Positions 1 to 9,164 of a stretch of DNA of 64,000 nt are shown here, one piece after another. The notes under the pieces are model-generated. The model was not told the origin of the DNA. It made no database searches and worked only from the letters and a program-made list of their open reading frames with translations. The stretch spans positions 186,001 through 250,000 of the forward strand of contig NZ_JACCDD010000007.1 of NCBI RefSeq assembly GCF_013415115.1. Reading direction: 5' to 3'. How positions within the stretch are numbered: position 1 is the stretch's first letter; each line of letters begins with the position of its first letter. The stretch comes from Vreelandella zhaodongensis (GTDB lineage Bacteria; Pseudomonadota; Gammaproteobacteria; Pseudomonadales; Halomonadaceae). The translations under genes were made by a program, and so were the position numbers.

Positions 1-35
1 CGAATAACTTTCGCACGCTTAGTTAGTTTAGCCAT
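1..35 (-). CDS. rplA: 50S ribosomal protein L1, N-terminal fragment
   Basis: Only the first 11 codons plus part of the next lie in the window, running off the left edge. They read MAKLTKRAKVI, which matches the conserved start of ribosomal protein L1. The start codon lies two bases downstream of the rplK stop, the usual tight rplK-rplA coupling. L1 binds 23S rRNA at the L1 stalk and in many bacteria represses its own operon; that regulation is family knowledge and is not visible here. Confidence 0.9.
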   Translation of the reverse strand, partial: MAKLTKRAKVI

Positions 36-37
36 GA

Positions 38-469
38 TCAGAGACCCTCCACGTTTAGGCCCATGCTACGAGCACTGCCAGCGATGGTACGCACCGCGGC
101 ATCGAGATCAGAAGCCGTCATGTCTGGCTCTTTGGTTTTAGCGATCTCTTCGAGCTGCTCGCGCGTCACGGTACCCACTTTCTTCTTGTTCGGCTCACCA
201 GAACCGGACTTGATGCCCGCTGCTTTTTTCAGCAGTACGGCAGCAGGCGGCGTCTTGGTGACGAACGTGAAGCTACGGTCAGAGTAGACAGTGATCACGA
301 CAGGCGTCGGCAGACCAGGCTCAATTTCTTGAGTCGCTGCGTTGAACGCCTTACAGAATTCCATGATATTCACGCCGTGCTGACCCAGCGCGGGGCCGAC
401 GGGCGGACTTGGGTTGGCTTTACCTGCAGCAACCTGCAGTTTGATGTAAGCCTGTACTTTCTTGGCCAT
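38..469 (-). CDS. rplK: 50S ribosomal protein L11
   Basis: 143 residues, the normal L11 length. It begins [13 protein letters not shown] and carries the proline-rich hinge [14 protein letters not shown] near residues 21-34. L11 sits at the GTPase-associated centre with L10/L12 and is needed for RelA activation. An upstream in-frame codon could extend the protein by 16 residues, but the conserved start is the ATG at 469. It lies between nusG (122-base gap) and rplA (2-base gap). A separate ribosomal promoter in the nusG-rplK gap is plausible but I could not pick clear hexamers. Confidence 0.97.
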   Translation of the reverse strand: MAKKVQAYIKLQVAAGKANPSPPVGPALGQHGVNIMEFCKAFNAATQEIEPGLPTPVVITVYSDRSFTFVTKTPPAAVLLKKAAGIKSGSGEPNKKKVGTVTREQLEEIAKTKEPDMTASDLDAAVRTIAGSARSMGLNVEGL

Positions 470-591
470 GCTAAATACTCCAGTTGGGTGATAGCGCCTT
501 ACGGCTCCCCGGTACACATAAAGCAGCGCTAAACTGCCTCACATAATGCAAGGATGGCGTGCTACGCACACCACCCCGCCACGTATTTACC

Positions 592-1125
592 TTACTCTTT
601 TTCCACCTGGGAGAACTCAAGCTCCACAGGCGTCGCACGCCCGAAGATCAGCACACTGACCTGCAAACGGCTCTTATCGTAATTCACTTCTTCAACCACG
701 CCATTAAAGTCAGCGAACGGACCATCAACAACGCGAACCGATTGACCTGGTTCAAACATGGTTTTAGGCCGCGGCTTGTCGGTACCATCTTTCACACGGC
801 GTAAAATGGCGTCCGCTTCACGCGAGGTAATTGCTGCTGGCTTCTCTTTTGTGCCGCCGATAAACCCCATTACGCGAGGTGTTTCATTGACAAGATGCCA
901 AGTCTCATCGGCCATCTCCATCTCGACCAATACATAGCCGGGATAGAATTTGCGCTCACTCTTACGGCGCTTACCGTCACGCATCTCAACCACTTCTTCC
1001 GTCGGCACCAAGATTTCGCCAAAGCGATCTTCCATGCCGTACATCTTCACACGCTCGATAAGCGAGCGCATGACATGCTTTTCAAAGCCGGAATAAGCGT
1101 GGACGACGTACCAACGTTTGGACAT
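592..1125 (-). CDS. nusG: Transcription termination/antitermination factor NusG
   Basis: 177 residues. It has an N-terminal NGN domain (roughly 1-115, starting [15 protein letters not shown]) that binds the RNA polymerase clamp. A C-terminal KOW domain (about 125-177, with [19 protein letters not shown]) contacts Rho or ribosomal S10. NusG suppresses pausing and couples transcription to translation. A good ribosome site (AGGAG) precedes the ATG. The gene starts 8 bases after the secE stop, so the two are almost certainly co-transcribed, as in most Gammaproteobacteria. Confidence 0.98.
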   Translation of the reverse strand: MSKRWYVVHAYSGFEKHVMRSLIERVKMYGMEDRFGEILVPTEEVVEMRDGKRRKSERKFYPGYVLVEMEMADETWHLVNETPRVMGFIGGTKEKPAAITSREADAILRRVKDGTDKPRPKTMFEPGQSVRVVDGPFADFNGVVEEVNYDKSRLQVSVLIFGRATPVELEFSQVEKE

Positions 1126-1133
1126 GAAAGCTC

Positions 1134-1517
1134 CTAACCAATGACGCCGGACATCGCCCAGCCAAGAAGAGTATCAATCAACCACAGCATCAAACCCACC
1201 ACCAACACTGCCACCAGCACAATCGCGGTGGTCTGAATGGTTTCGGGGCGAGTCGGCCATACAACGCGCTGAATCTCTTTCCTGGCGCTTACGGCAAGCT
1301 CTACTAAATCGCGACCTTTAGTGGTGGTCAGCGCGATCAAACCCGCAACCGCACACAACACCACCACACCTAACACGCGGTAGAGCAGGCCAATATCGGC
1401 GAAATAGGTATTACCAACGACGGCAACAGTAAGCAGCGCCACAACCACCGACCACTTGAGCCCGTCACGGCGCGACTGTTGCACCTCTGCGCCATGTTTT
1501 ACGGAACTAGGCTTCAT
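1134..1517 (-). CDS. secE: Preprotein translocase subunit SecE
   Basis: 127 residues, the long enterobacterial-type SecE with three predicted membrane segments (about 22-40, 45-63 and 95-117) rather than the single-span form. The conserved amphipathic stretch before the last span reads [19 protein letters not shown]. SecE stabilises SecY in the inner-membrane protein channel. It lies between tRNA-Trp and nusG and probably shares the promoter at 1714-1742 with the tRNA. Confidence 0.96.
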   Translation of the reverse strand: MKPSSVKHGAEVQQSRRDGLKWSVVVALLTVAVVGNTYFADIGLLYRVLGVVVLCAVAGLIALTTTKGRDLVELAVSARKEIQRVVWPTRPETIQTTAIVLVAVLVVGLMLWLIDTLLGWAMSGVIG

Positions 1518-1590
1518 AAAAACGAGACTCCTAAGGGTGCAGCGAGCGACAAAGGAATTCTAGAAAAAGACATACCAACCTGGGGAAGGT

Positions 1591-1666
<76 letters not shown>

Positions 1667-1713
1667 GTATCGTCATATGCGTAAGCAAATACACCTACGC
1701 AACAGCGGGCGCC

Positions 1714-1742
1714 ATGATAGCGGAGAATACCCCGCCTGACAA
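1714..1742 (-). promoter_or_regulatory. Sigma-70 promoter for tRNA-Trp-secE-nusG
   Basis: On the minus strand, TTGTCA (1737-1742) and TATCAT (1714-1719) are separated by exactly 17 bases. The stretch just after the -10 is GC-rich (GGCGCCCGC), the discriminator type seen in stringently controlled stable-RNA promoters. The predicted start, near 1707, is about 40 bases before the tRNA-Trp 5' end. This is a sequence match only. Confidence 0.75.
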
Positions 1743-1782
1743 CCCTACCCCTCACTTACCACCAAACCCGGCAAGTAAAGAC

Positions 1783-1804
1783 AAAAAAAGCGAGCTTCGC
1801 TCGC
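1783..1804 (-). terminator. Rho-independent terminator after the Tyr-Gly-Thr tRNA operon
   Basis: On the minus strand, GCGAGC-GAA-GCTCGC is followed directly by seven T residues. It lies just downstream of tRNA-Thr and upstream of the tRNA-Trp promoter, so the three-tRNA operon should end here. Confidence 0.85.
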
Positions 1805-1817
1805 CTTTCTCGCAATA

Positions 1818-1892
1818 TGGAGCTCATGGACGGAATTGAACCGTCGACCTCACCCTTACCAAGGGTGTGCTCTACCCCTGAGCTACATGAGC
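1818..1892 (-). tRNA. tRNA-Thr (GGT anticodon)
   Basis: A complete 75-nt cloverleaf on the minus strand with encoded CCA. The acceptor stem is GCTCATG/CATGAGC and the anticodon loop CTTGGTAAG gives anticodon GGT. It is the last gene of the Tyr-Gly-Thr tRNA group. In E. coli the equivalent thrT gene is followed by tufB; here a terminator follows instead. Confidence 0.97.
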
Positions 1893-1906
1893 CAAACACA
1901 CAAAAC

Positions 1907-1980
<74 letters not shown>

Positions 1981-2086
1981 CGAACTTGCCTAAAGAATGA
2001 CAATCCGTTGCACGAGATACAGTAGCTAATGCCCGCTTACCGGCTTTTCATTCTCAAACAATGATTAAATCACTGCTCATTAAATC

Positions 2087-2170
<84 letters not shown>

Positions 2171-2184
2171 AGCTGTGGCGGCAC

Positions 2185-2212
2185 ATTATGCCAGCCTCCA
2201 ACACGGTGTCAA
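2185..2212 (-). promoter_or_regulatory. Promoter of the tRNA-Tyr-Gly-Thr operon
   Basis: On the minus strand, a consensus TTGACA (2207-2212) and CATAAT (2185-2190) are separated by 16 bases, followed by the GC-rich stretch GTGCCGCC. The predicted start lies about 8 bases before the tRNA-Tyr 5' end, as expected for a stable-RNA promoter. Confidence 0.8.
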
Positions 2213-2291
2213 GCTTATAAACTCTTTATTTATAGAAGCTTGTGCTTCGCCACTTCCACGTGGCTTACGTCTTGGAACGCGCTGCATTCTG

Positions 2292-3131
2292 TCAAAGCAA
2301 CATTGAGAATGCAAGACCTGCGCGAATTTTTTCTAAGGACACAGGTTCTGGCACCCGTGGCGCACCGGACATTTTCCCAGCTCGCTCGGCAAAGGTTAGC
2401 GGGAAACTAGCTTCCAGGCCGCCGTACACCATATCCGGCCATACGGCATGGGGCACTTGCACCCCACGAGAAACCACCCTGGCATCGCCGCCCGTTAGCA
2501 TCACTGGCAAAGCCACGCCCTGCTGGTCACACACCTCACTATAAATGCGATTAATCGCGCTGACCGCCGCCATATAGATACCGTGATTCACAGCATCTAC
2601 CGTGCGCCTCCCCGGCTCTAACAAAGCATCTGATTCACTTTCCGGATCAATGGCTACGTTGCGAGTGCCAAGCTTAAGACTCTCTTTCATAAGACGCAGC
2701 CCAGGCACAATAAAGCCCCCAAGATGAACGCCGCCCGGCAGCACAAAGTCAATGGTAATGGCGCTACCACAATCCACGGCGCAGCAGCCTCCTGCCAACT
2801 GATAGCCTGCCAGCGCTCCCATCCAGCGATCTACACCTAATCGCCCGGGCTCTTCATACCCATTAACAACACCCAGCGCTTCGGGCGTAGAGCGTGCCAC
2901 ATATACCTGACGAACTTGGCGACGCAGCAAGGCAACGGTTTCCTCTAGCACGGCAGCTCTAGCAACGCTGGAAATACGCACAGCCTCTACGACATCTAGA
3001 TCAGGAATATCTGCACCTGGCCGCCACTCTTCTCGTGTCCAAACGGCTCCCCGCGAACGTATTTCACTACTGTCGGCATCTTTTAGTCGCCATTTTGATA
3101 GCGTGTTGCCGATATCCAAATCCAAAATCAT
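2292..3131 (-). CDS. coaX: Type III pantothenate kinase
   Basis: 279 residues. It phosphorylates pantothenate in the first step of coenzyme A synthesis and is cytoplasmic. It has the ASKHA-fold N-terminal phosphate loop LDIGNTLSKWRL (residues 5-16), then VDRWMGALAGYQ and the second nucleotide motif AVDCGSAITIDF, in the usual CoaX order. The start ATG overlaps the birA stop by 4 bases (ATGA), so the two genes are translationally coupled. This birA-coaX pairing is common in Pseudomonas relatives. CoaX differs from CoaA-type enzymes in being insensitive to CoA feedback (family knowledge). Confidence 0.95.
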   Translation of the reverse strand: MILDLDIGNTLSKWRLKDADSSEIRSRGAVWTREEWRPGADIPDLDVVEAVRISSVARAAVLEETVALLRRQVRQVYVARSTPEALGVVNGYEEPGRLGVDRWMGALAGYQLAGGCCAVDCGSAITIDFVLPGGVHLGGFIVPGLRLMKESLKLGTRNVAIDPESESDALLEPGRRTVDAVNHGIYMAAVSAINRIYSEVCDQQGVALPVMLTGGDARVVSRGVQVPHAVWPDMVYGGLEASFPLTFAERAGKMSGAPRVPEPVSLEKIRAGLAFSMLL

Positions 3132-4111
3132 AGGCGCCTGCGTACGCTGATCTCACCGCCTGAGAGGCGTCGCGAGTGATCATTTTCAGTAACCCAAAGG
3201 TTACCACTCTCATCTACTTCTCCTGCCACCGCGTCGCTTGAGCGCTCCCCTTGGATAATACGAATCGGCAACCCTGCGTAAGCATGGCGATTATTCCACT
3301 CGTCTCGCCAGCGAACGAACCCTTCACTCTCGAAACCCGCTAGCATAACCAACAACCCAGACACCATATCAGCGGCTAACTGATTACGAGAGATCCCCGC
3401 CTTGGCATCGAACAGCGCCGCCACCGGCTGACCTATGCTGGCACGCAGGCTTTCAGGCAGCGATAGATTCATGCCGATACCGATAACCACTTCGCATGGG
3501 CCAGCAGCATCTCCTGTGACTTCAATCAAGATGCCTGCCAACTTACCAAGCTCATCGCCCTGCTCAGCCAGCAAAATATCGTTCGGCCACTTAAGCTTGG
3601 GGGCAACACCATACTGCTCCAGCACTTGGGCAACGACCACACCCACCGCAAGACTTAACCCCTCCAGGGCATTTACCCCAGATTCAAAACGCCAGCCAAG
3701 CGAGAGCATCAGACTTTGCCCCCAAGGGGTAGACCACACACGACCGCGACGACCTCGGCCTGCGGTTTGCAGCTCGGCAAAACATACCTCGCCATGCCCT
3801 GCACCCTGAGTAAAGCGCTCGCGTAGATACCCATTACTAGAGGGCAACTGGTCTTCTATGAAGAGTCTTGCTAGTAAATGACGGGCACTCGCAGGCAAAC
3901 GCTCTACAATTTTTGCCCCATCAAGAGGCTCTAGCGGATAAGCAAGCCGATAGCCCCGACCTTTAACAGCAACCAACTCTACGCCCAACGCGTCTAGTTT
4001 TTTCAGCTGCTTCCATACGGCGGCCCGAGAAACGCCTAGCGCTTCGCCCAACTGTTCACCGGAATGAACCTCGCCGTCGCTTAACAAACGCATCAGGTTA
4101 CCGATGGTCAT
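3128..4111 (-). CDS. birA: Biotin operon repressor / biotin-[acetyl-CoA-carboxylase] ligase
   Basis: 327 residues, the full two-function form. An N-terminal winged helix (about 1-60, with GEALGVSRAAVWKQLKKLD) should bind biotin operators. The ligase domain carries the biotinyl-AMP loop GRGRRGR at 118-124 and KWPNDI at 174-179, and a small C-terminal SH3-like domain follows. It activates biotin to biotinyl-AMP and attaches it to the carboxyl carrier protein of acetyl-CoA carboxylase. It overlaps coaX by 4 bases downstream and is divergent from the binding protein at 4339. Confidence 0.96.
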   Translation of the reverse strand: MTIGNLMRLLSDGEVHSGEQLGEALGVSRAAVWKQLKKLDALGVELVAVKGRGYRLAYPLEPLDGAKIVERLPASARHLLARLFIEDQLPSSNGYLRERFTQGAGHGEVCFAELQTAGRGRRGRVWSTPWGQSLMLSLGWRFESGVNALEGLSLAVGVVVAQVLEQYGVAPKLKWPNDILLAEQGDELGKLAGILIEVTGDAAGPCEVVIGIGMNLSLPESLRASIGQPVAALFDAKAGISRNQLAADMVSGLLVMLAGFESEGFVRWRDEWNNRHAYAGLPIRIIQGERSSDAVAGEVDESGNLWVTENDHSRRLSGGEISVRRRL

Positions 4112-4338
4112 GTGCTTGCCCTACCAAAAAAAACCAATCTTACCGGATATATAAAAGTGTCGGAAAGCACGGAAATTTCATTCTTATTTTAAGCGTCGAA
4201 GTCAACCCCAGTTTAAAGGGTCGCCTTTTTAGACTTTATGTCTACTATAAGGATCAGGCTATCAAGTAACATTTCATCGTCATGAAGCGCTTGGTTACGC
4301 CATTAATTTCGTATCTATTAACAATTAGGGAAAGCAGG

Positions 4339-5304
4339 ATGTTAAATAAGAAAATACTTGCTACTGCAACACTTGCACTTACGATGAGCCTCACCGCCCA
4401 GGCTGACAGCCAATTTCCTTCTGGCCCACTGACACTGGTGGTCGGTTTTGCACCAGGCGGCAGCACAGACATTCAGGCACGGGTACTTGCTAATGTCCTA
4501 GCCGATAACCTTGGCCAGCCTGTGAATGTCGTTAATCAACCCGGTGCCGGAGGAGCAGTTTCCCTAGCGCGTTTAATGCATAACCAGGATGAAGGCCATA
4601 CCTTTGTCTATGCGGGCACTAACGGCACGCTTACCTTTGCTCCCCATGCCCATGATACGAACTTTACGCTAGACGACTTCCGCTACGTTGCCAGTATTAC
4701 GACCGTGCAACACGCCCTGGTAACCGGCGAAAACCGCCCCTTCGGCGATAGCTGGGAAGACTTGATCGAGTATGCTCGAGAAAACCCCGGCACCAGCTAC
4801 GCCACCCAGCATGCACTGGACAGGCTCGTCATCGAGTACATTATGGAGCAAGAAGGACTTGATCTGCGCATTGTCCCAACGGCTGGCGGCGGCGGCATGG
4901 CCCCCCTGATCCTTTCAGGTGACGTTGACTTCGCCTACAGTGGCGGCACACACTCTGGCTATGCAGATACAGGCGAAATGCCCGTCCTTCTGAGCATGGA
5001 CGGCGAACGCTTATTCGCCTACCCCGATGCCCCCACCGTTATGGAAGCTGGCTATGACATTGATACGTCAGACTTTCGTGTCGTAGTGGTTCCCAAAAAC
5101 ACACCTGATAGCCATGTCGAACGACTCGCCGAAGCACTCGAAGCGGCAACCCAAGATGAACGCTTTATCGAAATTACCGAAGAACGGATACTGATGCCCG
5201 TGCATTTCCGCGGCGAAGAGCAGGCAACCGAAATGCTTTACTCGCAGTCAGAAAACTACCGCGAACTGCTAGAACGCATGGGTGGCGTACCGTCTGACGA
5301 CTAA
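4339..5304 (+). CDS. Tripartite tricarboxylate transporter (Bug/TctC) substrate-binding protein
   Basis: 321 residues from the ATG at 4339, which has an AAGCAGG ribosome site close upstream; an upstream in-frame ATG at 4282 would place 19 residues before the signal peptide. Residues 1-23 look like a secretion signal ending AQA. The mature part opens with FPSGPLTLVVGFAPGGSTD, the hallmark Bug-family ligand loop. These periplasmic proteins deliver carboxylates to TctA/TctB permeases. No such permeases lie nearby, so this is an orphan receptor and its ligand is unknown. A short inverted repeat, TAGAC-N5-GTCTA (4230-4244), lies upstream and could be a control site. Confidence 0.88.
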   Translation: MLNKKILATATLALTMSLTAQADSQFPSGPLTLVVGFAPGGSTDIQARVLANVLADNLGQPVNVVNQPGAGGAVSLARLMHNQDEGHTFVYAGTNGTLTFAPHAHDTNFTLDDFRYVASITTVQHALVTGENRPFGDSWEDLIEYARENPGTSYATQHALDRLVIEYIMEQEGLDLRIVPTAGGGGMAPLILSGDVDFAYSGGTHSGYADTGEMPVLLSMDGERLFAYPDAPTVMEAGYDIDTSDFRVVVVPKNTPDSHVERLAEALEAATQDERFIEITEERILMPVHFRGEEQATEMLYSQSENYRELLERMGGVPSDD

Positions 5305-5331
5305 CCCAACGAACTGCATATAGGTTGATAA

Positions 5332-5364
5332 AGCGCCCTCGAATTTCACAATCCAGAGGGCGCT
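5332..5364 (+). terminator. Hairpin terminator after the Bug-family gene
   Basis: A perfect 9-bp stem (AGCGCCCTC at 5332-5340, GAGGGCGCT at 5356-5364) with a 15-base loop, 27 bases after the stop codon. The following T-rich tract is weak, so terminator strength is uncertain. Confidence 0.6.
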
Positions 5365-5541
5365 ATGTATTTGTTATGCTTATATTATGCTGATAAAAAA
5401 CGCTAACTACATTTCGAACATGCAAAGAAACTATCCCGCCAGCAGCTTAGTAGGTACAATGCTCGCCCATTTTCCCTAACCGCGCCTAGGGACTCCAGAA
5501 AATGTATCCATAGGTGCCAATCTAATCGATAGAGCTTACCT

Positions 5542-7383
5542 ATGAGCACCACCCCTTCAATTGATAATCTTCGCAACATTGCCATCATCGCTCACGTTGA
5601 CCATGGCAAAACCACCCTGGTAGACAAACTGTTGAGCCAGTCTGGCACGCTTGACCGTAAGGCCGAAGGTCAAGAGCGCGTGATGGACTCCAACGACCAG
5701 GAAAAAGAGCGTGGCATTACCATTCTGGCCAAAAACACTGCTATTCAGTGGAAAGATGGCAATGGTAAGGATTACCACATCAACATCGTGGATACCCCTG
5801 GACACGCTGACTTCGGTGGCGAAGTTGAGCGGGTTATGTCCATGGTGGACTCGGTTCTACTGCTGGTAGATGCGGTTGACGGCCCTATGCCGCAAACTCG
5901 CTTCGTTACCCAGAAAGCCTTTGCCCAGGGCCTAAAGCCGATTGTGGTGGTCAACAAAATCGACCGCCCCGGCGCCCGTCCTGACTGGGTTATCGACCAG
6001 ATTTTTGATCTGTTTGACAACCTTGGGGCTTCTGACGACCAGCTCGATTTCCCGATCATCTATTGCTCGGCGCTAAACGGCATTGCTGGTATGGATCCCG
6101 AAGAGCTGGCTGACAACATGGATCCCATGTTCCAAGCGATTGTCGATATCGTTGAGCCGCCCGCCGTTGAGATCAATGGCCCTTTCCAGATGCAAATCTC
6201 TGCGCTGGATTACAACAGCTACGTCGGCGTCATCGGCCTTGGCCGCATTAAGCGTGGCTCGGTGAAGCCGAACCAGCAAATCTCAGTGATCAGCGTTGAT
6301 GGCTCTACCCGTAAGGGCAAGATCGGTCAGGTAATGACGCACATGGGTCTTGAGCGCGTTCAGACCACTGAGGCTACCGCTGGCGATATCGTCTGCATTA
6401 CCGGCATTGAAGATCTATCCATCTCCGATACGCTGTGTGATCCGGCCGCCATTGAGGCTTTACCGCCACTGTCCGTGGATGAACCGACCGTCTCTATGAC
6501 CTTCCAGGTCAACGACTCGCCGTTCGCCGGTAAAGAAGGCAAATTCGTCACCAGCCGTAATATTAAAGACCGCCTGGAACAAGAGCTGATACACAACGTG
6601 GCGCTTCGCGTTGAACAGGGCGAAACCCCTGAGAAGTTCAAGGTTTCTGGCCGTGGTGAGCTGCACCTGTCGGTATTGATTGAGACCATGCGTCGAGAAG
6701 GCTTCGAGCTGGCGGTTGGCCGCCCAGAAGTCATCATTAAAGAGATCGACGGCGTTAAGCAAGAACCCTACGAAGAAGTCATTATCGACTGTGAAGAGCA
6801 GCACCAAGGCTCGATCATGGAAGAGCTTGGCTACCGTAAAGGCGAGCTGACCAACATGAACCCAGACGGCAAAGGCCGCGTTCGTTTGGACTTCATCATT
6901 CCAGCCCGTGGCTTGATCGGTTTCCGTGGTCAGTTCTTAACCTTGACCTCTGGTACCGGCATCCTCACCAGCCGCTTTGATCATTACGGCCCGCTGAAGC
7001 CCGATGCGTCTATCGAGCGTCGCAATGGCGTCTTGGTCTCAATGGTAGGCGGCAAAGCCCTGGCGTATGCGCTTTACGCTCTGCAAGAACGCGGCAAGCT
7101 GATTATCGATCATGCCACCGAAGTATACGAAGGCATGCTGATCGGCATTAACAACCGTGCGAATGACATGGTAGTTAACCCGACCAAGGGCAAAAAGCTC
7201 GATAACATGCGTTCAACAGGTAACGATGAAAACATCGTGCTGACACCGCCGATCAAGTTTACCCTTGAGCAAGCCATTGAATTCCTGGATTCAGATGAGC
7301 TGGTTGAAGTCACCCCCAGCCACATTCGTTTGCGCAAGAAGCACCTGACCGAAAACGAGCGTAAGCGCTCCAGCAAGAAGTAA
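5542..7383 (+). CDS. typA: Ribosome-associated GTPase TypA/BipA
   Basis: 613 residues, the full length of the translational GTPase TypA/BipA. G-domain motifs are in place: HVDHGKT (18-24), the RGIT switch I, DTPGHADF, and NKID. Beta-barrel, EF-G-like III/V and the BipA-specific C-terminal domains follow, the last with the conserved [19 protein letters not shown] block. It binds 70S ribosomes and supports 50S assembly, growth at low temperature and stress responses (family knowledge). It stands alone between two terminators. Confidence 0.97.
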   Translation: MSTTPSIDNLRNIAIIAHVDHGKTTLVDKLLSQSGTLDRKAEGQERVMDSNDQEKERGITILAKNTAIQWKDGNGKDYHINIVDTPGHADFGGEVERVMSMVDSVLLLVDAVDGPMPQTRFVTQKAFAQGLKPIVVVNKIDRPGARPDWVIDQIFDLFDNLGASDDQLDFPIIYCSALNGIAGMDPEELADNMDPMFQAIVDIVEPPAVEINGPFQMQISALDYNSYVGVIGLGRIKRGSVKPNQQISVISVDGSTRKGKIGQVMTHMGLERVQTTEATAGDIVCITGIEDLSISDTLCDPAAIEALPPLSVDEPTVSMTFQVNDSPFAGKEGKFVTSRNIKDRLEQELIHNVALRVEQGETPEKFKVSGRGELHLSVLIETMRREGFELAVGRPEVIIKEIDGVKQEPYEEVIIDCEEQHQGSIMEELGYRKGELTNMNPDGKGRVRLDFIIPARGLIGFRGQFLTLTSGTGILTSRFDHYGPLKPDASIERRNGVLVSMVGGKALAYALYALQERGKLIIDHATEVYEGMLIGINNRANDMVVNPTKGKKLDNMRSTGNDENIVLTPPIKFTLEQAIEFLDSDELVEVTPSHIRLRKKHLTENERKRSSKK

Positions 7384-7420
7384 GCTTAAGAAAGATTAAG
7401 CAACCTTCAGAAAGCGCTAA

Positions 7421-7452
7421 GAAGCCCGCCACTGCGCGGGCTTCTCTTTTTT
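7421..7452 (+). terminator. Rho-independent terminator of typA
   Basis: The stem GAAGCCCGC (7421-7429) pairs with GCGGGCTTC (7436-7444), loop of 6 bases, followed by TCTTTTTT. This is a textbook intrinsic terminator 38 bases after the typA stop. Confidence 0.9.
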
Positions 7453-7674
7453 AAAGCAATTTTTCCCCGGTAAATTTCCTCTCCCCCTTTTCCTGCCTAA
7501 CGCCAAGCAGCTGCATTAACGCACCCTAAACGCTAGCAGGCTGGAAAGCACGGCCGTTCTATCGCAAAGTAATAGCAACTTCAGCGCGCCTACGGATCGC
7601 TGACATCCTGCAATTCATACAGGTGTTTGGATTCCTCCCCTTGGCCTGACACCCACACATGGACACTCCTTCAC

Positions 7675-9111
7675 ATGAGCGGTCATAACGTCTGGACTCA
7701 CAAAGGCACGTTTTTGCTCGCGGCGGTTGGCTCTGCCGTCGGCTTGGGCAATCTCTGGCGCTTCCCCTACCTCACTGGAGAAAACGGGGGTGGGGCATTT
7801 ATCTTGGTCTACGCACTGACAATTTTTGCCGTCGGCATTCCCATGCTGATTGCCGAAACCATGCTCGGGCGTACTAGCCGCCAAAGCCCTATTATGGGCA
7901 TGCGGCATTTGACCAGGACCCACAAAACCTCCCGCGCCTGGGAATCTATCGGCTGGCTCGGCGCAGCCTCCGCCTTTTTGATTTTAAGTTTCTACTCAGT
8001 GATTGCTGGCTGGGCACTGCATTACACCTGGCTAATGCTGACCGGCTCTCTCGTCGGTGCGGATGCGCAAACCATTGGCGCAAGCTTTGATGCACTGCTG
8101 GCATCTCCAGGGCTAATGACGCTCTACCACACGCTGTTTATCGCTGGGTCTGCATTGATTGTCGGCATGGGCATTCACAGAGGCATCGAAACGGGCTTAC
8201 GCATTATGATGCCAGCCCTGTTTGCGATCCTGATCGTGGTACTTATTTACGGCATTATCAACGGTGATCTAGGGGCAGCCGCGAGCTTCTTGTTTACCTT
8301 CAACATTGGCGACCTAAGCCTGGAAGGCTGGCTCCAGGCAATGGGACAATCCTTCTTTACGCTGAGCCTGGGAATGGGCGCTATCATGGCCTACGGTGCC
8401 TATATGTCCAGTGAAGCGTCGCTCACTCGCACCGCTATCTCGGTGGCGTTTGTGGATACTGCTGTCGCTATGGTAGCGGGGCTGGCGATATTTTCGCTGG
8501 TATTTGGTGCCGGACTTGAAACCGGCCAAGGCCCTGGGCTGATGTTTGTCACACTGCCGCTGGCGTTTTCCGATATGCCGTTTGGCGCACTCGTGGGCGG
8601 GGTCTTCTTTATCCTGGTGCTGGGTGCCGCCGTAAGCTCGTCTATCTCACTCATCGAGCCGGTCGCCGCCTTCCTGGTAGAGCGCTTTGATATGACGCGC
8701 CCTCAAGCGGTCACTATTATGGTCGTTGCCGCTTGGGCGATGGGGCTGCTCACCGTAGTGAGCTTCAATATCTGGGCGGAAGGGACGATTTTCCATACGC
8801 TGTTTGGTCGCAGTGCCTTCGACTTTATTGAACTCTTAACCAATATATTTATGCCGTTGGGTGGCCTGCTAATTGCCCTGTTTGCCGGCTGGGCCCTCAC
8901 CCAAAGCGAAGTCATGAAAGAGCTTGGCACTAACCTTACGTGGTTTAAAACCTGGCGCTTCTTAGTGCGCTTTGTGGGTCCTGCGGCGGTGTCATTTGTG
9001 TTCTTGCGCACCATTCCTCAGGTAGAGGGCTATATCATCCCCGCCCTTGGTGCACTGCTCATTGTAGGGGCATTTGCGTTTAGCCAACGGCTACGTAAAG
9101 CCACACCCTAA
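7675..9111 (+). CDS. Neurotransmitter:sodium symporter (NSS) family transporter
   Basis: 478 residues from the ATG at 7675. An upstream in-frame start at 7627 would add 16 residues, but family members begin just before the first helix as here. The diagnostic first-helix motif GSAVGLGNLWRFPY (about 20-33), with its unwound Gly-Leu-Gly, is followed by NGGGAF. About 11-12 hydrophobic segments follow. Bacterial NSS proteins such as LeuT and MhsT import amino acids with Na+; the substrate here is unknown. A Na+-coupled carrier fits a halophile. No strong ribosome site is visible upstream. Confidence 0.9.
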   Translation: MSGHNVWTHKGTFLLAAVGSAVGLGNLWRFPYLTGENGGGAFILVYALTIFAVGIPMLIAETMLGRTSRQSPIMGMRHLTRTHKTSRAWESIGWLGAASAFLILSFYSVIAGWALHYTWLMLTGSLVGADAQTIGASFDALLASPGLMTLYHTLFIAGSALIVGMGIHRGIETGLRIMMPALFAILIVVLIYGIINGDLGAAASFLFTFNIGDLSLEGWLQAMGQSFFTLSLGMGAIMAYGAYMSSEASLTRTAISVAFVDTAVAMVAGLAIFSLVFGAGLETGQGPGLMFVTLPLAFSDMPFGALVGGVFFILVLGAAVSSSISLIEPVAAFLVERFDMTRPQAVTIMVVAAWAMGLLTVVSFNIWAEGTIFHTLFGRSAFDFIELLTNIFMPLGGLLIALFAGWALTQSEVMKELGTNLTWFKTWRFLVRFVGPAAVSFVFLRTIPQVEGYIIPALGALLIVGAFAFSQRLRKATP

Positions 9112-9125
9112 AATAATACTAACAA

Positions 9126-9151
9126 CGCAGGCGGCATTGATGCCGCCTGCG
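9126..9151 (+). terminator. Perfect 12-bp hairpin between the NSS gene and livG
   Basis: CGCAGGCGGCAT (9126-9137) and ATGCCGCCTGCG (9140-9151) form a perfect stem with a 2-base core loop. The plus strand has no T tract after it, and the livG ribosome site (GAGGA) starts 4 bases downstream. It may end NSS transcripts, or it may control livG mRNA stability or translation. Confidence 0.5.
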
Positions 9152-9164
9152 ACGCGAGGACACG

